Translations under genes and position numbers: made by a program
Shown here: positions 32,785-44,560 of the stretch, piece after piece
Layout of the letters: every line of letters starts with the position of its first letter
Position numbering within the stretch: position 1 is the stretch's first letter
The notes under the pieces: model-generated
What the model was told of the DNA's origin: nothing
Databases searched by the model: none
What the model saw: only the letters and a program-made list of their open reading frames with translations
DNA from: Hippophae tibetana
Lineage: Eukaryota > Streptophyta > Magnoliopsida > Rosales > Elaeagnaceae
Assembly (NCBI GenBank): GCA_037013495.1
Contig: CM072806.1
Location: forward strand, 30,692,001-30,756,000
Length of the DNA: 64,000 nt
Direction: 5' to 3'

Positions 32785-35290
32785 GCCACATAAATTGTGT
32801 ATGCAATGAATACGCAAGTATACATATCGTAACAAGTAATATGATGATAAAAAATCATTCTCACGAAGATTATTTTCTTATAAACAAATTTTTAAAACTA
32901 ATTTTTTTTTTGTGTTTTTATATTTTAAGAAAAAAAATTAAAATAACGAAAAACAAATAACAATAATTAATTAAATCATATTTGGTAACTAAGAAGATAT
33001 ATGAGAAAATATCTAGTAGCATTTAACCCCTAATTTTCTAAACATGAGAATTGCTAAAATCCTCCCAATATAATTATCAATTAATTACATGATCAATTGA
33101 ATCTAACCTAGCATGTATTCATCTCTCAAGTAAACTACACACCATATAGTAATTAATTTAATCACATTCTCATGCCAATTAAATTGCATATTACTTATTA
33201 AGTTCATCAATTATGAATCACATACATAAGACTCGTACATCTCTGCCTAAAAACTATACATGTTATTTAATCAAAACAAACAATTAAATAATTCTCTAAA
33301 ATCTATTTTATTGAATGTTGGCCAAATAGTTAATAGCATAAAAATCAGATTAAATAATATAATTAAATTGAAATTATAATTAGGGTAAAATATAGATCAT
33401 CACCTCGTGAAAATTGGGTTTATAAGATCCCTAGATTAATAAATTAAATACACATAATTGTATTCATAAAGCTCATATTTTTCATAAAGAAAGACATAAA
33501 AATTGATAAAAAAAAAAGAGTAGAAGAAGAAACACAATCAATCTCTTGAATTGTACGTAGTGCTAATCTCCACCAAAATTGTATCTCCTTTTGATTTTTT
33601 TTTCTCTTCTTAGCTCCAAAAATTGAAAAAATTTAAGCTAATGATGGCTCATTAGGTTTCATGGAGTGATTAGAGGCTTAAATATAGCTCAGGTACAATC
33701 TGGATCGTCAGATCAACTTCAGATCAAGTGTCACTACTACAAAACGGGGTATTTAAGTCGATATGTAAAGTTGGTTTTTGGAAAAATTGACTTTTAATGA
33801 ATTTAAAGTCGGTTTGGTATAGAACCGACGCTATCCACGTAGGATGTAGCGTCAGTTGACATGTTAAACTGACGCTACACGTGGACGTAGCATCGATTCC
33901 AAGTATCAACCGACACTACGCTACATGGATAACGGCGACACATCAACAGATGCTACACACGTGGATAAATTATTTTCTCTTCCTTCTTCCCTAGACATAA
34001 ATTATTCCAAGCATTGTATAACTCTCAAAAACCCAAAACCTCTTCCACTTCTCCTCCATTCTTTCTCATTTTTCGGCCACCTACAACCACCGATTCCAGC
34101 ACTGGTTAGTAGGTTTTCTTCCTCTCTAACTAATCTTTTAGATCCCCTATTTGTTTGAGCAAAATACTCAAAAAATTTATACTCATTTCTCACTTACAAA
34201 ACATGATTTTTTTCTTCATTTTCTTCATTTTGTCACTTTATTTACTCTTGTAAGTATTTCTATTAATCCTACGCACTTATTATTCATATTTGTTTCTGTT
34301 ATTATGTGTTATTATTTATGTGTATAAATTTTTGTATTTATATTATTATGTGTTATTCTTTATGTGTATAGATTTTTATATTATATATGTAGGTTTGTAT
34401 TATAACATCAAGAGAAGAATATGATGATCTTGAATAACATAGAACAATACCATGCTAATTTTTCTATTATTAATTAATATTTTATTTTTCAATTATTTGT
34501 ATTATTTAAACTATTTGTTAAACTGATTTTATTTTTTTCTGCTATTATTTAGTAATCGAATATAGGTTTTAATTTGAGTATAATAGAAAATGAGTAAATT
34601 TTGTTAAAAAAAAATTTTTAAGTTGGTTCACCACGTGAACCGACTTTAAATTTTAAGTCATTTCATTTAAAGTTGTTTTTTAACCGACTTTAATACCCCC
34701 TTTTTGTAGTAGGGTGTTGAGATTAGAACAAGCAAAATCAACAATGCTAGCCTATCATAGCTCGAAACGTAGAACAAAGAATTCACGTGGAAAATAAGAG
34801 CCCAACGCGTGGTAGGGTAGATCGTTCCAATCAACGTATTTCCAGTCAACACCATATAGTGCAACATGATTTGCAATAATGGATGGCATGGGGCATAGAT
34901 GGAAAATGGCAAGCAATCATATGACGACATGTGGAGTGAAGGTTTGACTACTCTTTAAACCTAGATTTAATGTCATGCTCACATATGACACACACTACAT
35001 TGCTCCACACACGTAGCGATCTACAATTCATTGTCCCTATTTATGTAGTGTTAGCATGGCTTGTACAGTCAGCTCCTCTGCTTGTATGGTAGGCCACTTG
35101 GCAGCTTTTGATTGGCCCTGCGTTAAAAATTCATAAAAATCCCAAAACATTCCAAAAATTATATTTTCATCCCTTTTCACTAACAAGTTTATATTTGAAT
35201 ATTTTTAGCCCCAATAATAATATTTATTAAATAAAACAAGTAAATATTAAGTAAAAAAAATGTACTCATAACTCTAGTCATCAGGCCATA
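32785..35290 (-). mobile_element. Gypsy-type LTR, minus strand, split by an insertion
   Basis: On the minus strand the segment runs from TGAGTACATTTTT near 35290 to 'TATACTTGCGTATTCATTGCATAC' type sequence near 32800, followed by TGGCGATCACAACCC. This resembles a decayed Athila tRNA-Asp primer site (TGGCGCCGTTGCCGGGG). TATATTTAAG near 33680 is a possible LTR TATA box. The segment is interrupted by the CACTA-like element at 33732-34714. Boundaries are approximate. Confidence 0.4.
33732..34714. mobile_element. Non-autonomous CACTA element, 983 bp
   Basis: The left end CACTACTACAAAACGGGGTA and the right end, as reverse complement, CCCTACTACAAAAAGGGGGT are flanked by TGT on both sides (33729-33731 and 34715-34717). 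Subterminal repeats contain 'aaagtcggtt', 'accgac' and 'gtcggtt' in both orientations. The only open frame inside (33925-34158) has no homology that I recognise. It is a young-looking deletion derivative mobilised in trans, by inference. Confidence 0.8.
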
Positions 35291-36027
35291 GGGCACATTG
35301 AAAGTTCATTATGGCCTAGTTTTGCTCATTTTGACATGTACAAGTGATTATTTATCTCCTCGTTTTCACTCTTTTTGCTCGTTTAAGTCCAAGATTTGTT
35401 CAAAAGCACATTAACCTACAAAACAAAAAATTTCCCTAAAAAAAATAATCTTAAAATAAAACATAAAATTATCAATTTAAGTATAAAATTATCCTAGAAC
35501 TATATCTTTCCAATTCTCAATCAAAACAAAAACTAAGATGACAAAAGTACAAACTTAAACAAACAAAATTTCTCATACGTCTATTTTTTTCGGTTCATAA
35601 TTAAAGCTCAAGCATAAGTTCATCCAACATCTGAACATATCAAGGTTCATCATGCAAATCAGTTTCAAATTATAAATTCGTACCTCATTACTCAAAACAT
35701 ATCAACATTAAATCCCCCAAACCTAGTAGTAAGAATCTGAATTCACTTTGAATTTATTCCTTGCAAGGTATACTCTTAGTGTCACACCAATCCTAGGGGT
35801 TCAAGCACTCAAAAAAATATATGCGAATAAAAGTTATGTTAAGATGTCATCACCAGAAGCCTCATGAGACTATCACTTATACCTAGGGATTTAAAGGCTT
35901 GTTGCATATATTAAAAGCAATGAAAGTTATTTAGGTTAGTCTATGTTAGAATTGTTTATTTTATTTTTTAAGAACCTTTTTGGATATATTAGTTTGCTAG
36001 GAACTAGGTAGAAGTTGGTTGAGGGTT
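35291..36027. other. Gypsy 3' region remnants, two orientations
   Basis: 35310-35420 resembles 38500-38720. 35700-36027 resembles, in plus orientation, the Athila 3' untranslated region near 23500-23722: 'GGGATTTAAAGGCTTGTTGCAT', then 'TAGAAGTTGGTTGAGGG' before the LTR start at 36028. No coding sequence. Confidence 0.5.
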
Positions 36028-37662
36028 TTGATAAGTACTTAAAAAGCTCACTTACTTGGTGATTTATCAAAATTAATTGGAAGAATTAAGTTTTAATGTT
36101 GCAATTTTACTTAATTAAATTAAAAATGTGTTTTCATAATCACATGATATATTTTGATATCTTTCAGGTATTTTAATCATTAAAACATAAAAATTACAGA
36201 TTTAAAATTGGAACCAATTGTTTAAAGGGAAAAGAATGAAAGATTCAACACTTGGAGCATAAGTTTCAAATAATGAAGGACTTAAATGTAATTTTTATAT
36301 AAAAAAATGCATCAAACTTTTATCTAAGGGAAGAACTATGGAAATCCAAGACATGCTGGGCCATAAAATAAGTGTGCCACAACATACTACCCATATGTTG
36401 AACTATGTATTATGGAAATTTGGTTCGCACTACGGAATGAGAAAAGTGTACCATGGCAGACTACTCTCGAGTTTTTCTATGGAGGCATGAATTGGTCGCA
36501 CATTATGGCTCGTGTGTTATAAATATAGATTAAGGTCTAGTTTTTTAGTATTTTTATCCCACTTGTTCCTCTTTAAACCATATAGTATAGATAGGTTAAT
36601 TAGGGTTATTGATTAATTAATCTCTACTAGAGGCAAAAAGAAGTACAAGATTCAGTAGGCAATTAAAGAAGTTGAAGATCAATTTCAGAGATAATAGTCT
36701 AAGCTTTCTTCTCCTTTATTTTATTTTTTGTCTTAAGTATTATTCTGATTTTAATATTTTCTATGAGTAGTTATTTTTCTATTTGATTATGGGTGATTTC
36801 GAAGCCCTAGAAGTGCATTTTAATTCTTAATAAAATATGTTATAGTCTAATTTTCTATTATTCTTTATTATGTATTAATTTGCTATTTTAAGATTTGTAT
36901 GAATTTTTTTGATTATTTAAGTGTACAGTTGAATAATAAGTTAATTCATCATTAATCAATTTAGTTGATTGTGTATGTAATTACTTGATCAATTTAATTA
37001 ACTTATGATAAATTGCATGCAATGAGAATTAATACCCAAGATAATTAAACCAAGCATGTGTGTTTAATCTTGATCCAATATGTTTCTTGAAATAAAATGT
37101 TTTTGATAGATTAAATTTAGAGAGAGCTTATTCTAGGTTGTATATTAGAAAGAGTTTGAATTAAGAGCTTATTTGATTCAATGAATAGGTAAGAAGAACT
37201 GGAAACTTTTGAGCTTATGAATTTCACTAAATTGGTATAATCGAAAATAGAAAGTTAGGGTATGCTTTTATTGATTTGCAATAATACTAGTGATGGAAAA
37301 TGATCATACAACCTTTTTTTCATTCATATTTTAATCGTAATCTTTAGAACACCTATTATTACTTTATTAATTTTACTTGATAGATTTAATGTTTGTCTCA
37401 CAACAACAAACCTCCCTCCTAATTTTGTAAATAAGGGTTGTTTTCTAAAATTTTCTAAAGAAAAAACATTTACTTGTAATATACTAAATTATAAAATTTT
37501 AAGCAATTTTAAGTAAAATTTAAATTGACTATTCATTTGAACGCATCATTTTTCCATTAATAAATATTGTAGGTGTGCATTAATTGGCTTAAAATCATGG
37601 AGGAGGACTTGGAGATGGATGCATTAATTACAAAAAATTAGATTCTTAATTTTGTTGATGGC

Positions 37663-37806
37663 TCTTTGGATCTTAAAGTTGGTCCATTTGGATTTGAAGG
37701 TGAAATAGAAAGACTCAAAAGAGATCGAAATGTGTTAATGCCAAAAATTGTAAAGTTGAGATAACAACATTAGAATTCAAGAAATCAAGTTGTAGCAATG
37801 GCGGGC
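37663..37806 (+). pseudogene. Captured heat shock factor (class A1-like) fragment
   Basis: One frame reads 'SLDLKVGPFGFEGEIERLK', then 'RDRNVLMPKIVKLR', stop, 'QH', stop, 'NSRNQVVAMA'. Plant HSFA1 proteins have 'VG.FGLE.EVERLKRDKNVLMQELV.LRQQQ' at the start of the HR-A/B oligomerisation coiled coil, so the match is strong and collinear. Only about 45 residues are present. The DNA-binding domain is absent and two stops follow the core. It lies between two LTR-like copies, so it is probably another host fragment carried by a retroelement. Confidence 0.75.
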
Positions 37807-37830
37807 CATCGAAGTGGTGGAGAAGTAGGT

Positions 37831-38294
37831 TAGAAATTGTTTAAGAACTAGCGTGGAAGATAATTAACAATGAATTTTATAATTTTTTATTTTATTTTTA
37901 ATGGCCCAACATATCAAAAACTAAAGAAGTTGTATGAATGAATATTTTTGATACTTTGATGGTAGAAATGGGATAAAAATTAGTACCCTATTACAAATGA
38001 TAAAATACAGTAATTCGGTGGTATATTTGTAGAATTTACCCTACATTATAAGAAATTTGTGAATTCAGTAAAACATAATATAAGGAGTTTGTAGTAAATT
38101 TAAATTGATTAAAATGTAAATAATGCAGTAATTAAACATGAATATATCACCTTTTATTTTATTTAGATGATAAGGTATTGAAAGAAAAAGTTTTAAAAAT
38201 TTAATGAAATAGAATTTTGTGAAAATAGCTAGAACATAAAAATGATTACCTTTATTTTTTATTTGGTGAAAATACTTATTATAATTATCATATA
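37831..38294. other. Internal AT-rich region, no gene
   Basis: No recognisable coding sequence between the HSF fragment and the second LTR-like copy. Confidence 0.4.
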
Positions 38295-38470
38295 ATGTAT
38301 GAAAGATTTAAAGTTGAAACCATTGGTCTAAAGGGAAAGAATGAATGATTCAACACTTCACCATAAGTTTCAAGTAATGGAGGACTTAAATGCAATTTTT
38401 ATTTAAAAGGGTAGGATAATGTGTTTTTGGCTCATAAAAAGGTATGCTATAAGAGGTTAAAGAAAGAAAA

Positions 38471-39329
38471 AATTAGGTTAAATGTATGTTCTACATAGGT
38501 TTAAAGGGATGCTAGTGACAAAAAGGCATGTGGTAGGCTTGCAAAGGCTCAAACGGACAAAAAATGGCCTAATTCCTTTCTTAAGCACTATGTATTCTAT
38601 GATTTCGTCTTGAGTTACTTTTAAATAAGTTCTAAAATTTGTTGAGACCTCAAATATGTCAAAAAATTCGCATACAAAACAAACATAATTACTTAGATTA
38701 ACCATACATTATTACCACATACCACAAGAGTCTCAAACTAAATGAAAATCACATCCAAATCATACTTTAACTGAAGCGAAAACTAAAGTCCTCTATATGT
38801 TAATATTATCACAATCATATTCCTATCGTTGACATATGAACTGATCCAAAATAAAATAATGAGTAAATAAAACAAGTAGACCTACAAACAAAATAAAAAA
38901 TTTGAAAGGAAATGTTTAAAAATTCCAAAATTCATAATTTTTAAGGAATTTTCCTTCATCCCTAACCTAAAATTTACAATGTCCCCAATGTTCAAATGTA
39001 AATTCAAAGAAAAGGAAAAATAAAGGAAAAGTTACCCTCTTTGTAGTAGTACAATATGATTAATCATGATGATTCGATCCCTAATCTCATTGCATTTCAT
39101 CATCTAAACCAAATTCTGTCAGACATAGAGAGTTACTATATACCTCATATATATCACACATCACCAAATAGTTATGAAATTAGGGGTTTCAAAACAAACA
39201 AACATTATCCAAAGGAGACATAAATAAATAATAAGAAAATTAAATTTCATAAAATCATAACAAATGAAAAGAGAAGAAAAAGAAAATAATATGAAAATAA
39301 ATAAATAAACTAGAATAACTTGGACTTAG
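38471..39329 (-). other. Gypsy-type 3' region remnant
   Basis: A 'CCCTAACCTAAAATTTACAATGTCCCC' type block near 38960 recurs, in the same orientation, at about 44520, 49030 and 56920, all in Athila 3' regions. No coding sequence. Confidence 0.45.
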
Positions 39330-39800
39330 CCCACTATATCATTTTGTGCCTCTTCATTTTCATGTTCAAGCAACTTAAAAAAAATTCATGGCCTAGATAC
39401 TCCAATACTCTCCTCAAATTACTATAATCTATTCTAGACTTGGAAAGTTGTAACCTTTGCATCTCGTGTATATATTGCATATATTTGGCTTGAAATCACA
39501 TCTATCCAAACAACCATTCTTACTATCAAGATTGATACTCTTTGAACTTCTTTACCTATTCATGTAACATATTGAATTGATCTTTCATTGTCATTCTTGA
39601 TAAAAAGGTTGCATTTTTACTTGATTGAGCAGCTTTAGTGCCACTTATGAGGCTTCTCATGAATGATAGGGTCAATAGATCCTTGATTGTAACAACACCT
39701 CACTATGAGAAATTTAACCTCAAGCCTAGCACACAATGTGGTGATAAGTTGGGGGAAGAATTTGATTTTTATTTGCTAATAGTCTAATCCTCTAGTTGAT
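39330..39800 (-). pseudogene. Athila-associated ORF remnant
   Basis: The minus-strand frame near 39640-39790 reads 'IKFFPQLITTLCARLEVKF', then 'DPIIHEKPH', similar to the 'FPHLITALC..AGV' region of the extra ORF found in Athila-type elements. Stops break it and the match is short, so the family is tentative. Confidence 0.35.
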
Positions 39801-39869
39801 AATTTCCTCGACATCTATTGTTTTTATCGTCTGAATGGAAAAAAGGAAGATAGCCCATTACATAGTGAT

Positions 39870-41128
39870 GACTCTATAAAAGTAGAGTTATTTGGACACT
39901 TTGAATTAGGTATTTGTCTTGTTTAGAGATGAAGATTGTTTAAAAGATATATCTTATGTTCAATATAGCATTGTAGGTGAAAAGATATAAAAAATAGCAA
40001 AAATAGGACAAATAGGACAAATTAAAGATCACACGAAGTCAATGAATCTAAACATCAGTCGATCAATTGAACATAATCGATCGATCCAATATAATTAATC
40101 GATCGGGGGTTGATTGTGGATACAAGGTAGTTATGCCTTGGAATAGGAAAAGTAGGGTTGGATCGATTGGAACGGATATCGATCAATTGAGTATGGTTAG
40201 ATCATCAATCTTCGATTGAACACTCTTGGTTTGAAACAATATCATTGCTAGATTGATCAAGAAGAGAATAGTCTTGATCAATCGAGTAGAATAGATTTTG
40301 ACAAGTAAGCCGTAGTTTTAATCTTCACTTTAATCTCAACCTTTGGATCAACGTTAATACAAATCCTAATCTAATTAGGACCAATTTAAACCTATTTAAA
40401 ATACTACAAGGAGGCCCTAAACAATATGAAATTCATAGTTCAAAAGAGAGAACATAGAGATTTCATTGTTATAATGAGAGATGAAGTAAAGCAAGTCAAG
40501 GAGGCAATTACTTGGCTAGCAATAAGATTACAAGAGGAGTTGGATTCTTCATCAAAGTTGAATCTTCATCTTTCTTTTAAATCTTAAAGCTTGAATTATT
40601 TGGCCAATAATTATATGGTTTGAGATTTATGCCATAGCTTGAAAAGTATTAGTCATAGAATTATTACCATATGAAATGAAATAGTATGATAGTGTGATTG
40701 ATGAATGTGTGACTTGATACATATGATCATAATTGATGTGTGAATGAAATAACTTGACAATGTGATTTTTTGCATATAATCCAAAAAATGCTTGTCAAAG
40801 ATTCCTAGGTATACAAGAGCATATAATCAATCAATTAGATATAAAAGTTAATCAATAAAATTTGATATTTCATGTGGAATGGTTAGGGGATTCATATATT
40901 ATAAGTCTCCAAATATTGTTTACTTCATTGTTATTTATGTCTTTGAATTAATTATAGGTTTAATCATTAGTTTAGATTACATTCCTTTGTTACTTACTAA
41001 AAAGGTATTGAAAATACTATATATTGGTACTTATTTATAAAAACAAAACACTCTTTGTGGGACGATACTCATGCTTAACACACTTTATTACTGAGAAGAC
41101 TCATATACTTATATAATCACTATAGAAG
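39870..41128 (+). mobile_element. Athila-type LTR, plus strand
   Basis: The 3' end (CTTTGTGGGACGATACTC, then ACACACTTTATTACT near 41055-41095) parallels the end of the solo LTR at 52875-54414 (CCTTGTGGGTTCGATATCC, ACACTTTATTACTTG). The region around 40070-40110 is rich in ATCGATCGA palindromes. The start near 39870 (TGATGACTC) is uncertain, and no target duplication was found. The adjacent minus-strand LTR begins at once, suggesting one inserted into or recombined with the other. Confidence 0.45.
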
Positions 41129-42930
41129 CTTTAATGTTGTTATCAAGGAGAAAAATAGTTTTTATAATGAATATAAGTATTCGTATAAATGATGCATGCA
41201 ATTGTTGCACCCAAATCTCCCAAGTGGATGAATCACTTATAGAAAATGATAAGTGTACTTCCAAGATCAATCTAAAAAGGAATTGTGGTTTTCAAATTAT
41301 TCAAAAAATTCTTAAAAATGAAATTAAAAAGCTAAAAATCCTATCATGATTGTTTTGATTGAGTATCTAAACTACTCACATAAAAATAAAGATAGATTCA
41401 ATAAATATTTAAGCAATTAAAAATTTATCATACAATGTAGAATTTATGAGATATATTATTTAGTTAATCATACTTGCTCAATATTAAGTAGGTTATTAAA
41501 TATTCGAGTTAAGATTATTGATTCTCTTTTATATATACAAATAGAAGATAAATTAATTCTATCTTTTGTAATTCATTAAAATCATTTATCACATTTGGTC
41601 GGGTCTAGTAGTTAAGTTTAATTAAATTATGTTTCTTTTCTAAGAGATTAATGAATCATTCAATTATCACCTTCAATCAGGTCTAACAATTTAAACTCTT
41701 ATCGTGTTGTCTAAGTTAGGTTAACGATTTAAGTGTCTAGAAACTAACTTTCAGATTTTAAATCTATAATTAAAAATATATTGTCAATATATTTTTATAT
41801 AGTATTTCTTGTAAAAATCTATGAAATAGAATTTTCACTCTAACTTTAAAATTGATATTGATCAAAGATTTAAGAGAACTACTCTAAATTAGATCTTGAT
41901 AATTAAATCAAAAATCTAACTCTCTTGTTTATTATGAATAATACTACATTGATATATATTTTTCTTTAACAATTTTTTGTTTAAATCTTGATGAAAAAAT
42001 AAAATTAAATTCATTTTATAAAAATATTTTACCTACTTTAATATTTCACAAATGTAACAACATTACTAATATCCCATATTATTTATTGTAAGACATATAT
42101 TGTTTAATAAATGATTAATGAATTAAACATAGCTCATGTAAAAAAAATACTTAGAGATTAACTCAAAAGAATACAATTAAATATATCTCAACATAATTCT
42201 TTATAATTTCATCTGTTTTGGAAAACCTCCAAATAGAATTGTGATGCTATTTCATGTATTGAAATAAAACTATTCCATAAACTAGATTTGTTCAACTCTT
42301 AATTGAGCGAACTTTAAACTAATAAAATAAAAGCCTAAGAAAGCTTATGAATGTAAGAAATATAAAGGATTAAGATATTATTGGATGAATTTTACAAATA
42401 AATGGGGTCCTATTTAGAGGGTGAGGAAAATAAAAAAATGTGGACAAATTAGCTTCGTGCCATGGAATACAACTTTTTCCCGCTACACCATACACAACCT
42501 GTACACAATTTTGGGCATAATCCACTATACTTGCATCACGGCCCACAATATTTTCACAACGTGGTCTGTATCATATTTGAGACACATTTTATTTTGTCCA
42601 TTTTTCCTCAAGCTATGAATCATAATAATTCATGTCGTAGAACACTTCAATTTGCAACACTTGGAGCCCTTTTTCTTGTATTTCCTTTTTGAAAATTTAA
42701 AAAATATGTAATGATTTACGTATATTTTCTTTTTAATATATCAAGTTGTAATTGAATGCTTCAAGTAAATTTCTTCAAGTTGAATCTTTTTATATACAAG
42801 AAATACCTAAATAATTAATGAAATATATCTGTGATTTCAAAAAGATAGATTTATGTAAAATGGTAGTAAAACAAAAAAAAATTTAAATACATAAAATCAC
42901 TATATATTAAGAGCTTTTGAGCACCTATCA
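41129..42930 (-). mobile_element. Athila-type LTR, minus strand
   Basis: It begins TGATAGGTGCTC at 42930 on the minus strand. It is collinear with the LTRs at 49702-51802 and 62785-64000, sharing the 'GAGTGAAAATTCTATTTC' type block near 41840 and the 'AACATTGTTACATTTGTGAAATA' type block near 42050. The U3 middle (42430-42690) differs from its relatives. The 5' leader side is cut off near 41130. Confidence 0.6.
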
Positions 42931-44560
42931 TAACTCCCAACTAGCTTCTTCCTAGTCTCTTAGCAAGAATGAAAAAAAAACTAAAAAAAAAACAAGAAAT
43001 TAAACTATTGATCCTAAATCATTTTCATAGATTGAAATAGTTGCATTTAGCATATGCAATAAGCCCTTAAACCCCTCAGTTGCCTTTGTAGACGAGTTTA
43101 AATCTCATAAGGGTTTTTAGATATAATACCCACAAATATCAAAATTAATACAAAATTTGAAAATAAATAGAAATAAACAAATAACATATAAACAAATAAT
43201 ATTTTTTAAAAAGTAAAAAGAATAAGAAAATAATAAGAAAACAAAACTTCTCTTGCTTTAGAATTTCTTTTAAGTTTATAATTAAAATCTATAACATAAG
43301 TAATTTCAATATTCTAAACATTCATGATTTATTACAATAATTAGTTGAAAATCTTTCATATTTAAATAAAAAATGTGTCAATATAAAATTTACCTAATTT
43401 CAGTGTAAGAAATTTGAATTCGCTTAGACTCTAACCTCACATGTCATACTCTCAATAACACTGATTCTATTGATTTAACCACTCATTCAAAGGTATGTGC
43501 AAAAGAGTTTATGTATATAAAGGAACTAATATTTTTTATATGTATAAAGAATAAAAAGCACAAAGTGGTGCATCATATTGATCTAATGAAAGGAATTAAA
43601 TGAATGGGTTTTATAAAGAAATCATATATTACTTTCATACATCAATCAAATTCATCAAATAAAAATCTCAAGTAATGTTTTTTATGAGATGAAGAAAATG
43701 AAAATGACTTCTTTGGGAATTATTTACTATATTTTTTCTCTTTTGTATTTAGCTAATCATTAGAACTTTGAAGAATAATGGGTCATAGTATGTAGTTTAT
43801 ACTATTCATTTTTCACTCATTTTTTTTTTAATTTTTCTTATATTTCATTTTTTTTTTCTAGAGAAAGGATCCAAGTACAAATTTTACATAAATTGTATGG
43901 TAGAGTGAGTAGCTAATTTGTAACTTTTTATTTTTTTGATTTAGATAACCCCATTTATGTCTCTTTTTTAGAAGTCAAGTATGAATGAAGAGAAAAGCAT
44001 ATACTTTAAATTTCTACTTCACTTATTCAATTTAAGCAATAAAAATAAATATATGATACTTTATTAGATGTAAAACTCCAAACATTCAATACAAAAACTA
44101 AAGAGATCATCTAATAGTTAGAATTGATAAGAAGAATGTTTAAAGAGTAGAAAAAGTATCATCACTTAGAATAGAAATATAATAGCTCAAAGTATATTCT
44201 CACAAGGGTAGTCTCCACTATTTGATTCCTAAACACCGATTTTGGGTTTATTGCAATTTCAACATTTTATCATGAAATACTAATTATGACAAAAATTAAC
44301 TAATTATCACATTATTGCATAAAATGTTTTTGAAATTAATCTAACAATGCAAAGAATTAATTATTTTCTTAAAACTAACTAAAAAGACATGATAATTTTG
44401 TAAGAATTAAAAAAAAACCGAAAATTCCTAATTCAATAAAAATAAATAAAAGCATACAAAAATGTAAAAATGTGAACATAAAAATTTAAATTTAACTTAA
44501 AATTTTATGATGTAACTTTTCCTATCCCCAACCTAGAACTTATGTTCCCCCAATGTAACA
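42931..44560 (-). mobile_element. Athila 3' untranslated region, minus strand
   Basis: Collinear in reverse with 22011-23722. It contains 'CTAGCTTCTTCCTAGTCTCTTAGCAAG' next to the LTR, 'GGTTTAAGGGCTTATTGCATATG' as reverse complement near 43050, and the 'GGTTGGGGATAGGAAAAGTTACAT' block near 44520. Its pol is absent, so only the 3' end of this copy remains. Confidence 0.6.

Larger units (their letters stand above)
36028..38470 (+). mobile_element. Short non-autonomous LTR element enclosing an HSF fragment
   Basis: TGATAAGTACTTAAAAAGCTC at 36028 is an LTR start of the same general type as 23723 and 62785. TATAAATATAG near 36520 is an LTR TATA box. About 110 bp at 36190-36310 recurs at 38295-38405 in the same orientation (ATGATTCAACACTT, ATAAGTTTCAA and GGACTTAAATG in order), implying a second, truncated LTR. 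Between them, near 37560-38200, is a short internal region carrying the heat-shock-factor fragment. The ends of the two LTRs are not precisely placed. Confidence 0.45.

Noticed and set aside
33925..34158. Small gene inside the CACTA derivative
   Set aside because: 77 codons of Leu/Pro/Ser-rich sequence without homology in a non-autonomous element.
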